A stretch of 11,004 bases of DNA from Candidatus Iainarchaeum sp. (GTDB taxonomy: Archaea; Iainarchaeota; Iainarchaeia; Iainarchaeales; JAAZKV01). Below the pieces are notes generated by a model, which searched no databases, had not been told where the DNA came from, and saw only the letters and a program-made list of their open reading frames with translations. Positions 1 through 8,491 of this stretch are shown here, in pieces. Where the stretch lies: positions 1 to 11,004 of the forward strand of contig JAPLVQ010000137.1 in NCBI GenBank assembly GCA_026397035.1. The letters are read 5' to 3'. Numbering within the stretch: position 1 is the stretch's first letter; every line of letters begins with the position of its first letter. A program made the translations under genes and the position numbers.

Positions 1-2377
1 CTTAACAGCCCTTATTGGAGAAGCAATAAGCAATGGGTTCATTAACGGAGCTTATGAAGGAGGGGTGTATACTACAAAACCAACCCAGTTTACTCAAAGT
101 GCTTCGCCAGTAAGCAGTGCAAATACCGCTGGAAATACAATTACTACTTGGGTGAATGAAGTAGTGAATACAATTTCCGGGGGAAAACCAAATGAAAGTT
201 CAAACCAAGCAGTGCATTTAGCAAACGATGAAACAATAAAAGAAGATTGTTTAAATACAGTGGAAGTGACTTTCCCAGATTATATGATTAATTTAATACA
301 AGACTCAAGACCAATTATTACAAAAACCAGTGGGGTAAGCGCGGTTTGGAATTTTAGCGATGCAAAAGTAAATGATGTATTTGAACAGCAAGAAGTGGGC
401 GCAATATTTTTGAACAGCGGATTAAAACAAAACACTTACGGGGTAGTAGAATTTCCGGCGATAAAACACACCCACGCAAAACCAACCGAAATAAAAACAA
501 CTTTTGGACCATTCAATATTCCTGATGCGCAAGTAGATGAAGTATCATTTAAATACCATTTTAGGTTTAATGCTACTCCAAGAACATCAACAAATTATTA
601 TCCTATTGAAAAAAATATTTGCACAAGCGGAATCAAAAGAGGAGCTACTGGAAGTTCGGCTCTGCCAAGAACCGTACTCTCCTGGGACTGGAACAGCATA
701 ACTGAATCAAGCACAAGTAATTTATTCATTGAAAAAATGCAGCCTGTTGGTACAACAAATCAAAATGATTTGAATCTTGGGTACAATTATTATAATACTC
801 AAATAGGAAAAGGAGGAGAAAATGAACCATTTATTGACGCAACCCAATTGTCAATTCTTTTAAGCAAAAAAATGGCTTCGCTAGAAAACATTCTTAGTGC
901 AAATAATCTTTCCTGCCCAGTGAACCCTGCAAAAGAAGTACTTCTAAGAGTAAAACCGGAAATTGATACTACGGATTCACAACTGCCAATCTTTGGTGGA
1001 ACAAGTGCCCAATCTTATTGTTACCTCCCGCTAACCACAAGATCATTTGATGGAAAACCGGCGTTATATTATTATTTTGAAAATACTCAAAACTTAGCTG
1101 GCCCAAATGATTCAGATTATTTGCAAACACTCCAAAGATTTAACGAACTTATTGATTTCAATGCTAATTTAATACTTGACGGGTATGGGCTAGATATGCA
1201 ATATGATTTTGCTGGGAGCTATGGGACAAAACTATTTGCTGCGTCCCCTTCATTTATGAACGCAAGTACTGGAATAAAAAGATATTTTGAAGACAAAGAC
1301 AGATTATATTTTAGTTCACTAGCAAATTGGCGTGAACCAATATTACGCTGGGCACTGCCTGACGCGGGAAAATACAGAATAAGAATGATAATTGATTTTT
1401 TGGATAATCCCTTATTATTTCAATCAACAATACCTTCGGCAAAAATAATCAACGACCTTTACTTAGTTGAACCAATTAATTCAAATTATGGCCCGATGTA
1501 TTATGTTCCATTTGACGGACCAACAGGACTAAATGCGAACAACAACAGGAGAAGCTATGGAACAACATTATCAGGAGTAAGCGGTTTGATAAATGTTGTA
1601 AAACAAGAAGGAGCATATATTACCCCAACTCAAAAAGATGCTCTTGTAAAACTTGACGCACTAAAGATAACTAACCCAGTTTTGTTAAATTATTCTCCGT
1701 CCATCCGCTCAAAACTACTTGAACTTGGATTTTTTAGCAATTCAGCATACCCTCGAGGATACGGAACTTACTTTAATTATTCCCCAACAACCGCAACACC
1801 ACTACTATTTGAATTAAACGGTTTTACAGGCGCAAATACTAATTATCTTTATTCACTTTCAAGAGACAATATTGGATACGTTCCAAAAAGCCCGAGCCTG
1901 TTTTTATTATCTTCTGTAGGAAACTGTACAGACTTGGCAGGAAACAAACTAAACAAATATATGAACCAAACACCAGACTTGCAAATCGGAACAAAATTTG
2001 GGGTAATCTTTGACAAAGCAAAAGCAAGCGGAAAAACATATCTCAAAACAATAGCGTATGCGCCCGCAGAAGACATTTATGGAATCGAACAAGGGGCGGG
2101 CGGAAAGATTTATTCTCCAAATACTTTATTTACTGAAAGCAAAACCGTCTGGTTAAACGGAGTAAATGGAATGGAATATAATGATACTAGCATAGGGACA
2201 ACAATTAATTCCATCCAGTCATTATTTGACGCAGTGAGAAAAGGGGAAGTATGTGTATCAAGAAGCGGAGTAAGCGAAACATATTGGTGGCCGGAACAGC
2301 AACTTTATAACGCAAATGGGGAAAATGGACATACATTACAACAAAAAATAAATGACGCTGCGACAGGATGCTCGTAA
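1..2377 (+). CDS. Large extracellular-type protein, 5' truncated by window edge
   Basis: The frame is open from base 2, so the gene begins left of the window; 791 residues are visible and it ends at TAA 2375-2377. A GTG at 65 has GGAGG just before it, but the spacing of about two bases is too short and the frame continues upstream (LTALIGEAISNGFINGAYEGG), so I do not treat it as the start. The visible part has no membrane helix. It is rich in Asn, Ser, Thr, Tyr and Gly, alternates short beta-like stretches with polar loops, carries seven scattered cysteines and about ten N-X-S/T sequons (for example NESS, NFSD, NATP, NLSC, NYSP, NDTS). This composition fits a secreted or surface protein. I recognise no family and give no function. 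The next gene has its own promoter, so this one is probably a separate transcript. Coding status is certain; surface location is inferred. Confidence 0.85.
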   Translation, partial: LTALIGEAISNGFINGAYEGGVYTTKPTQFTQSASPVSSANTAGNTITTWVNEVVNTISGGKPNESSNQAVHLANDETIKEDCLNTVEVTFPDYMINLIQDSRPIITKTSGVSAVWNFSDAKVNDVFEQQEVGAIFLNSGLKQNTYGVVEFPAIKHTHAKPTEIKTTFGPFNIPDAQVDEVSFKYHFRFNATPRTSTNYYPIEKNICTSGIKRGATGSSALPRTVLSWDWNSITESSTSNLFIEKMQPVGTTNQNDLNLGYNYYNTQIGKGGENEPFIDATQLSILLSKKMASLENILSANNLSCPVNPAKEVLLRVKPEIDTTDSQLPIFGGTSAQSYCYLPLTTRSFDGKPALYYYFENTQNLAGPNDSDYLQTLQRFNELIDFNANLILDGYGLDMQYDFAGSYGTKLFAASPSFMNASTGIKRYFEDKDRLYFSSLANWREPILRWALPDAGKYRIRMIIDFLDNPLLFQSTIPSAKIINDLYLVEPINSNYGPMYYVPFDGPTGLNANNNRRSYGTTLSGVSGLINVVKQEGAYITPTQKDALVKLDALKITNPVLLNYSPSIRSKLLELGFFSNSAYPRGYGTYFNYSPTTATPLLFELNGFTGANTNYLYSLSRDNIGYVPKSPSLFLLSSVGNCTDLAGNKLNKYMNQTPDLQIGTKFGVIFDKAKASGKTYLKTIAYAPAEDIYGIEQGAGGKIYSPNTLFTESKTVWLNGVNGMEYNDTSIGTTINSIQSLFDAVRKGEVCVSRSGVSETYWWPEQQLYNANGENGHTLQQKINDAATGCS

Positions 2378-2403
2378 TTAGACTTGACTGTTTGCCATTC
2401 ACC

Positions 2404-2417
2404 AAAAAGTATATAAG
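2404..2417 (+). promoter_or_regulatory. Archaeal TATA-box promoter of the giant surface protein
   Basis: The stretch AAAAAGTATATAAG is a near-ideal archaeal TATA element with an A-rich upstream (BRE-like) part. Archaeal transcription normally starts about 24-28 bases after the box centre, here near 2436-2440. That leaves a leader of roughly 40 bases before ATG 2480 and puts the GTG at 2417 upstream of the transcript. Seen in sequence; activity is inferred. Confidence 0.7.
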
Positions 2418-2467
2418 TGACTTTATTCATTTCTACTGATGTTGTAGAGAAACTTATTGTTGTTCTT

Positions 2468-2471
2468 GGTG
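2468..2471 (+). promoter_or_regulatory. Ribosome-binding site deciding the ATG at 2480
   Basis: GGTG, a common archaeal Shine-Dalgarno core, lies eight bases before ATG 2480. It supports this ATG over the in-frame GTG at 2417, which directly follows a stop codon, overlaps the TATA box and has no such site. Confidence 0.55.
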
Positions 2472-2479
2472 CTGTTGGA

Positions 2480-5400
2480 ATGGACCCTTCTGATTCAATT
2501 ATCCCTGAAAAACTTAATGAAAAAATTGGGGATGCTATAGCACCAGCTTCTTCGGCAAGTACAAGATCTATGCCCTCAAAAAAATTAAATAATAAATTTT
2601 TAATATTAGGGGCTGTAGCGGCAGTTCTAATAATTTTAATTATTGGATTTATTTTAATCAATTATGCAAATAATCCTTCAGTTCCTCCAGTTAATCCGCC
2701 AGTCATTCCCCCAATTGGGTCTATTTCACAGCAAAAACTTATTTTGGGAACAGTTGTGGATGAATCAGGGATGCTGCTAAAAGGAGTAAAAATAACTACA
2801 AACTTTTTTGACATTCCTGGAATATATTCTAATGATTTTGGATACTATTCAATTTCTTCAAATAGTGTGCGTGAAGGAGTTTTGGATTTAATTGTAACTT
2901 TTACTAAAGAAGGATTTGTTCCAATACACAAACCAATTTCACTTGCTCAAGAAAAAATAATTCTTGATGTGACAATGTTTCCCTCAACAGGGTTTGAAAA
3001 AATTGATTTGACAAAACCAATAAACGCAAAAATGAACGGAGCCGAACTGAATTCTGACGCCGGAAGCTTTGTTGTTAAAGGCACTAATCAAAATGCTGCA
3101 AGCGCAAATGTTTCTCTTACTCCATTTGATCCCACAAATGAAAAAGAGTTAGAAGCGTTCCCAGGAACTTTTAGCGGAGTGCAAAAAGACGGAACAACCA
3201 CAGCAATTGAAACCTTCGGCTTCATGAAAGTACAGGTAAAAGATGATTCTGGGAATTCGCTTGATCTAGCAAAAGGAAAAACTGCAACAGTGCGTTTACC
3301 AATAAGCACTAATCTTAGAGACTCTTCCCCGCAAGAAATTCCTTTGTGGTACTTTGATGAAAACAGAGGAACATGGATAGAAAAAACAAAAGCCCAAAAA
3401 CACTGCGACACAAGCGCATGCTACTATGAAGGCTCCATAGACACAATCGCTTCATGGTGGAACTGCGATGCAACACTGCAAAACTCGGGAGCAATAGATA
3501 TTTTTGATAGTTTACTTTACAAATTATTCATGAAGCTGGGAGACTGGCTTGATGATGCAAAAAATTGGACAATTTTTAGCGAAAGTTTTACTAATTCAAA
3601 GTGGAGATTATTGCTTGATGCTGCTTCAATGTTCTTTCCGCCTGTTAATTGGGCGTACAGCGCATGGATAGTTCTAAATCCAAACACCACCGGATTTGAA
3701 AAAATTGGGGCAATTATAGGATGTTTGCCTTTTTTGAATGCAAATATTGGGGCACATATTTTAGGAGTTGCAGGACTAGGGGCAGAAAAAGGGCTTTTAG
3801 TTTATTCTAGTATGGAGATGAGGGGAATAAGTCATTTCGCTGCTATGGCTGACGGTATGATTGGTTTGGAAAGGGCAGGGGTTTCTGAAGAACTCCGACT
3901 GACAGGTGCTGCAGAGAGGGCGGCGGGAAAAGAAGTTTCAGTTACCGCTGAAGAAGCAGCGCGTTTGAGTGCAAACGCGGATAATGCATATAGCAAAGTA
4001 ATGGATAATATGATTAACAACGTGCCTGCTAGTGAGCGAGTTGCTGCATTAAAAGAACTTAATGAAGCCAATAATGCGCTTTCAGAAGGGGCTAAGGCCA
4101 GAAAGTATTTGAAGCACAGCGAAGCTGGAGGAACTAGTCTTGAAGTTAAATATGATGAGGATGGTTTAAGGTTGGGTGAGCCTCCTTTAAAGCTCGCTAT
4201 CCGTGCAGAAACTTTTGATCAAGTTATGGAAGCATATTCTAATCCAAAAGTGCAGGACATAATTGGGAATATGCATTACAAAATTGGGCTTGACAGGGGA
4301 ATTAATCCAGCGACAACTTCAAATCCGTACAAAGGAATCACAATTTATTTTGAACATGGAGCTACTGCGCAGGAATTCAAAAATGTAGCAACTTCTTTGG
4401 ATGCTGCTTTGGAAGGGTATTCGGGAGCAAGAACTGCAGGAATAATTCCAGGGGACCTTCAGCTCGGGAATAATGGAGTTTATGGAAGATGGGCTACTGA
4501 TTCTGATGGTTTTTATAGACGCGGTAGTTTCCTTAGGGGTGCTTTTGATGAAGCTCCTGCTAATATTAAACAAGTTGCTGATGAGTTAGCTTCTGCGGTT
4601 AAACCAGCACAGGCTGCTGTTGAAGTGCCTCGTTTGGTGGCTCCTTCTGTTAGTGAAACTCAAAGTTTATGGATTTCACGCAAGTCGCATTCGACTAGGG
4701 AATATGCAGACCTTCTATATGCACTTCTTGAAGATTCAAGCGACCAAGATGTAAAAAATGCAATGCAAAATTCATACCTTGTTGATGGATTTGTCAATAA
4801 TCCACTGAATGCTGTGGGAGAAGAGGGTTATCAAAAAAATGATTCCTTATTTAATTTAGGCGGGGAGTCAGTTCCTTTGAACGGGTTTAATGTAATCCCG
4901 CTTAGCTCTGCAGGGTATAATGAAGCCATTTCGGCAAAAGGATATATTGATCAAAGTCTGGGAGACAGCCTGATTTTTATTGACGCAACTACTGCTGAAA
5001 ATATCTCTGACACTGAAAATATAATGCTCTTAACTCCAGTTTACACTCAAAATCCTTTTGGTTCAAATGGAGCGCAACCTGCTGATAATCAGACAGGGTT
5101 AATTAGCGAGGAATATTTTTTGGGAAGTGCAATGGTGCTAAAAGATCCCAATTCTGCAAAGGACTGGGTAGTACTACGTGCAGCAACTTCTTTTAATAAT
5201 GCAGAAGACAAAGCAGCATCAATAGTTGAAGGGACGATGGCGCTGGATTTTAATAATGGAAAACAATACTTAATTAATTCTGGTTCAATCCAGTTAGTGA
5301 AAGTTAATTATAGAGCTGTTTCAAAAACTTACAATCAAGGAAATTTAGTGGCAGAAGAATATACTTCAGATCCTTCCTTGAATAAATATTATATTTATGA

Positions 5401-8400
5401 TGCTCTTGGGAACTTGTCAAAACTAATTGCTAAAGATGTTGAGACTGAATATTTGTATGATTCTAATAGTTCGGGAATTACTAAGACAACAAAAGTTTTG
5501 AGTTCAGGTTATTCTTATAGTATAATTTATTCTTTTGATAAAGACACAAATACATTTACTGAACTTGTTCCTTCTAATGGAAACAAAGTAGTTACACGCT
5601 ATGACAGCAACCAAAATCTGATTTATTCACAGGAAACCACAAGCAGTACAGTGAAAACTTACGAATACGGTGCTAATCAAAGCAAATTTACTGTTAAACA
5701 AATGGATTCTTTGGGAAACGAGATAACTAGCAGTGCCACAACTTTTGATAAAACGAACAATACTTCAGTTAATGAATCAATATCTGATGTAAATGGGCAG
5801 AAAGTAAAAATAATCATTGCTGAATTTTCTGACTCAAGAGGGACTTTGCTTTCTAGGAATGCAAAATACTTTGTTTTCAGCGGGAGCGATTTTGTTTTAA
5901 AAACTGAGGAAAATACAGTGTATAATTATTCAAATGTAGAGACAGCTAGTCCAATAAACGGGAAAATGCTTCCTGCAAAAAAACTTATCGGAGCACAGAC
6001 AACAAAAACAGATTCAAACGGGAGTGTTACAAATGAAGCTACTGCATATGATGGTAATCCTTTGAATCAATACTATGACATTAAGACAAATGAAAACGGG
6101 CTTATTACCGAGATTTCTAAAAAGAAAGACAAAGACCTATTTAGTGCGCTGGCGCAAGGATTTGCACTAGTTGATTCAACTAAATTTGAATATGATGGTT
6201 TGGGAAGAGTATCAAAAGAAACCCGCTCGGACGGAATTATTATTGATTACAAATATTCTCCAAATGGGGCCCTTATAGAAGCAAAAAGCAGTGACGGGAA
6301 AGTGTATCACCCGCAAACGGATGATTTGTCAAAGATTGGGCAGACCATTGGGAACACAACCCCTCAAAACAGAAGTGCAGGAATTTTAGCAACAGTTGTT
6401 CTAAAAGGAATTGATTATACTTCGCAGATGTCAAGTGATATTCTACTAAACCCTGATGCGTCAGTTACTTGGCTTGGTTCAAAAGTTTATGGAAAACCTA
6501 ATGGGAAAGCGGAGCTAAAAATAAAGATGCCAAACGTTGAATCAGAAGGAATACCTGTAACTCTTCCGCCTGCGGGGCAGTTGCTAAAACTCAATGTGGA
6601 TTATGGGGCAGTGGTGCTTCCAATAAAACTTGAAGACACAAACGGTTATGCTGGGTTGAGTATTAAAGTAATGGACGGGGATAATAAAGTATTTGAATTC
6701 AACAAATATTTGTCAAAGGAAAGCTCTTCGACAAACCTAATCTTGCTTGTCCGACCAAGGGCTTCAGCGAAAATAATTGTTGACACTATTTTCACTAATG
6801 ATTTCCACAAAGAAATCCCTGTCAGCGAAATAAAAAAGGGGGAAATAATCCTGCTTGATTCATTATTAGTTTCTGCAGCAAAACCCCAGCAAAGAGAAGT
6901 AACCACTACTTCAAACTTTAATTGTCTAGCGCACTACGCGTACATAAAAGAAATAACTCCTTTAAAGGACAATAATTTTACTTCATCAAGCACTTATAAG
7001 GAATTATATTATGACGGAAGACTAATTGATTCATCTGATAGAATATCAAATATCCAGTTATTTGGCGACCATATTGCTTATGAAAAAGAAAAATTTTCTA
7101 ATGATGGCAATTATTGCGGCGATTATTATTTTTACAAAAGCGGAGTAGCTAATTGCACAAACAGAAAAATGCACATAATTTATGATGGCAATGATATTGG
7201 GGAAGGAGAATCTCCAATCCTGTGGGCAAATCACATAGCATACAAAAAAGCGTATCCTGGGAAAGGAATAGTTTATGATGGAAATTCTTACGGGGTTAAT
7301 TGCAGTTCTGGTACAGATTATTATTTGTGGGGGGATAATTTTGTTTATACTTGCAACTCAGTTTCAAGTACAAATGCAAAGGACATTTACTGGAACAATA
7401 ACTTAATGACAAAAGGGCGCATAGCTGGAGTTCATAAAAATCTTGCGCTTATTTATAATGGGGATATTTTAAATGAATCAAAAAATTACTGTTACTCAAT
7501 TTATGACAAAGGGGTAAAAGTATTTGATTTTGACATGGCTGATGATGCTTACAAGTGTGGCGGACCATTTAAGTATGATGACTCAATAAAAGCAGGTGCG
7601 TTTGGAGACAATTGGTGGGTTATTGAAGGCGATGGGACAGAAAATGGTGGAAAAATATCTTACAATGGAAAACAATTGTATTCAGGAAACTATCCTCAAA
7701 TAACAATATTTGGTAACGATACTCTTTATGGAAACTTTGATGAACTATACTTTAACGGGCAAAAAGTTGGAACACGCGAAAATGATTATGGTATTCTAAA
7801 CAACATAAACCTTGTAAGCGGAAATTATGGTTTCTTTGCGGGAAACCAAAAAGTAAATTATAACGGAACATCATTCCCAATGACTTCTTTACACGAGGGA
7901 AAACTGCAATTGTTTGAAAATTATTGGATTGTTACTGACTCTGAAGGCGGAATTAATGAATATAATTTATTCCTCAATGGAAAAAAAGTGGCCCCAATAG
8001 TATTTGACAGTGCGACTTTATTTAGTGGCAAAGTTGCTTACGTTGATTCAAGTACTTCAACAAAAGACTTTTATGGACAATTAGTTTATGGTGGAAAACT
8101 AATGGATAAAGATTATTATGCTATCAGGGAATATTCAATTTTTGGCGATCACATTTTGTATTCCAAAACAATTGAAAAGCCATACAACCAAGAATTCTTT
8201 ATTGATGGAACGAGCATAGGATTTGGAAATACTGGGGGAAGTAATAAAGATATTATCAAAAATGTTTATGTCTGGCCTGAAATGACTCCAAAAACAATTC
8301 TTGGTACACAATACAGCAATGAGAACAATTTTAATGTTGACTTATCAGCTGAGAATACTTTTGACAGCATTTGGCTTTACTGCACGAATGAATGGAAGTA

Positions 8401-8401
8401 A
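2480..8401 (+). CDS. Giant membrane-anchored mosaic surface protein with YD repeats and propeller-like C-terminus
   Basis: 1973 residues from ATG 2480 (GGTG site, TATA box upstream). Residues 1-39 are a short tail ending in KK..NNK; 40-62 form one membrane helix (FLILGAVAAVLIILIIGFIL), so the bulk should lie outside. A Pro-rich stalk (66-79) follows. Residues 86-168 look like a carboxypeptidase regulatory-like beta-sandwich (GTVVDESG..LKGVKI, NDFGYYSI). Residues 175-327 resemble the adjoining region of CILP-type proteins (LTPFDP, IPLWYFDENRGTW, ASWWNCD). Residues 375-444 are hydrophobic and Gly-rich, 452-550 Ala-rich helical, and 568-694 faintly HopA1-like. Residues 945-1275 carry degenerate YD (Rhs-like) repeats, and 1507-1917 hold about ten propeller-like repeats. 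There is no Rhs toxin tip. The likely role is a host- or surface-contact adhesin, by inference. Membrane anchor and repeats are clear; the domain names rest on motif recognition only. Confidence 0.85.
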   Translation: MDPSDSIIPEKLNEKIGDAIAPASSASTRSMPSKKLNNKFLILGAVAAVLIILIIGFILINYANNPSVPPVNPPVIPPIGSISQQKLILGTVVDESGMLLKGVKITTNFFDIPGIYSNDFGYYSISSNSVREGVLDLIVTFTKEGFVPIHKPISLAQEKIILDVTMFPSTGFEKIDLTKPINAKMNGAELNSDAGSFVVKGTNQNAASANVSLTPFDPTNEKELEAFPGTFSGVQKDGTTTAIETFGFMKVQVKDDSGNSLDLAKGKTATVRLPISTNLRDSSPQEIPLWYFDENRGTWIEKTKAQKHCDTSACYYEGSIDTIASWWNCDATLQNSGAIDIFDSLLYKLFMKLGDWLDDAKNWTIFSESFTNSKWRLLLDAASMFFPPVNWAYSAWIVLNPNTTGFEKIGAIIGCLPFLNANIGAHILGVAGLGAEKGLLVYSSMEMRGISHFAAMADGMIGLERAGVSEELRLTGAAERAAGKEVSVTAEEAARLSANADNAYSKVMDNMINNVPASERVAALKELNEANNALSEGAKARKYLKHSEAGGTSLEVKYDEDGLRLGEPPLKLAIRAETFDQVMEAYSNPKVQDIIGNMHYKIGLDRGINPATTSNPYKGITIYFEHGATAQEFKNVATSLDAALEGYSGARTAGIIPGDLQLGNNGVYGRWATDSDGFYRRGSFLRGAFDEAPANIKQVADELASAVKPAQAAVEVPRLVAPSVSETQSLWISRKSHSTREYADLLYALLEDSSDQDVKNAMQNSYLVDGFVNNPLNAVGEEGYQKNDSLFNLGGESVPLNGFNVIPLSSAGYNEAISAKGYIDQSLGDSLIFIDATTAENISDTENIMLLTPVYTQNPFGSNGAQPADNQTGLISEEYFLGSAMVLKDPNSAKDWVVLRAATSFNNAEDKAASIVEGTMALDFNNGKQYLINSGSIQLVKVNYRAVSKTYNQGNLVAEEYTSDPSLNKYYIYDALGNLSKLIAKDVETEYLYDSNSSGITKTTKVLSSGYSYSIIYSFDKDTNTFTELVPSNGNKVVTRYDSNQNLIYSQETTSSTVKTYEYGANQSKFTVKQMDSLGNEITSSATTFDKTNNTSVNESISDVNGQKVKIIIAEFSDSRGTLLSRNAKYFVFSGSDFVLKTEENTVYNYSNVETASPINGKMLPAKKLIGAQTTKTDSNGSVTNEATAYDGNPLNQYYDIKTNENGLITEISKKKDKDLFSALAQGFALVDSTKFEYDGLGRVSKETRSDGIIIDYKYSPNGALIEAKSSDGKVYHPQTDDLSKIGQTIGNTTPQNRSAGILATVVLKGIDYTSQMSSDILLNPDASVTWLGSKVYGKPNGKAELKIKMPNVESEGIPVTLPPAGQLLKLNVDYGAVVLPIKLEDTNGYAGLSIKVMDGDNKVFEFNKYLSKESSSTNLILLVRPRASAKIIVDTIFTNDFHKEIPVSEIKKGEIILLDSLLVSAAKPQQREVTTTSNFNCLAHYAYIKEITPLKDNNFTSSSTYKELYYDGRLIDSSDRISNIQLFGDHIAYEKEKFSNDGNYCGDYYFYKSGVANCTNRKMHIIYDGNDIGEGESPILWANHIAYKKAYPGKGIVYDGNSYGVNCSSGTDYYLWGDNFVYTCNSVSSTNAKDIYWNNNLMTKGRIAGVHKNLALIYNGDILNESKNYCYSIYDKGVKVFDFDMADDAYKCGGPFKYDDSIKAGAFGDNWWVIEGDGTENGGKISYNGKQLYSGNYPQITIFGNDTLYGNFDELYFNGQKVGTRENDYGILNNINLVSGNYGFFAGNQKVNYNGTSFPMTSLHEGKLQLFENYWIVTDSEGGINEYNLFLNGKKVAPIVFDSATLFSGKVAYVDSSTSTKDFYGQLVYGGKLMDKDYYAIREYSIFGDHILYSKTIEKPYNQEFFIDGTSIGFGNTGGSNKDIIKNVYVWPEMTPKTILGTQYSNENNFNVDLSAENTFDSIWLYCTNEWK
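5317..6305 (+). other. YD (Rhs-like) repeat region within the giant protein
   Basis: Degenerate tyrosine-aspartate repeats include YIYDALGNLSKLI near 5393, TRYDSNQNLIYSQET near 5597, FEYDGLGRVSKETRSDG near 6185 and YKYSPNGALIEAKSSDG near 6248. The G-(N/R)-L/V-x-x pattern after YD is typical of Rhs/YD beta shells. The copies are few and irregular, and no DPxG-type core end or C-terminal toxin follows, so this is a YD-containing adhesin rather than a classical Rhs effector. Confidence 0.65.
7000..8235 (+). repeat. About ten degenerate propeller-like protein repeats at the C-terminus of the giant protein
   Basis: A unit of about 35-45 residues recurs: a hydrophobic strand of the type LFGDHIAY, a loop, then a strand ending in Y-(D/N)-G-K/N. 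The Y/F-D/N-G strands start near 7006, 7181, 7274, 7454, 7661, 7751, 7859, 7973, 8087 and 8198. The partner strands include QLFGDHIAYEKE, LWANHIAYKKA, YLWGDNFVY, ITIFGNDTLYG, FSGKVAYVD and SIFGDHILYSK. This alternation suggests beta-propeller blades. The repeats diverge at the DNA level, so they are old. Confidence 0.65.
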
Positions 8402-8405
8402 GTAG

Positions 8406-8439
8406 CTTATTTTTTGGAATAAATTTAAGCCAAAAAAAG
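8406..8439 (+). terminator. Hairpin with T/A arms after the giant gene
   Basis: CTTATTTTTTGG (8406-8417) pairs imperfectly with CCAAAAAAAG (8430-8439) around a 12-base loop. The T-run that archaeal termination needs is on the 5' arm, five bases past the stop codon. It probably ends the giant gene's transcript before the next promoter. Structure seen, function inferred. Confidence 0.4.
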
Positions 8440-8451
8440 TATTGATTGGGG

Positions 8452-8462
8452 TTTTTATACTT
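8452..8462 (+). promoter_or_regulatory. TATA-like promoter of the lipoprotein gene
   Basis: TTTTTATACTT lies 30 bases before the TTG start at 8492. A start of transcription about 25 bases downstream of the box gives a leader of only a few bases, common in archaea. A weak GTGGT ribosome site (8483-8487) precedes the start. Confidence 0.5.
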
Positions 8463-8491
8463 CAATTACATACTATTTTGTAGTGGTTTGA

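Noticed and set aside
65..67. GTG preceded by GGAGG as the start of the first gene
   Set aside because: The spacing is only about two bases and the frame stays open to the left edge with plausible protein sequence, so the gene most likely begins outside the window.
2305..2661. Antisense open frame across the gap before the giant gene
   Set aside because: It runs through the end of one real gene, the TATA box and the membrane-anchor codons of the next; nothing supports its expression.
5317..8401. Rhs toxin with a C-terminal effector tip and a following immunity gene
   Set aside because: The YD repeats are few and irregular, there is no DPxG-type core end, the C-terminus is a repeat array, and the next gene is a lipoprotein with its own promoter.
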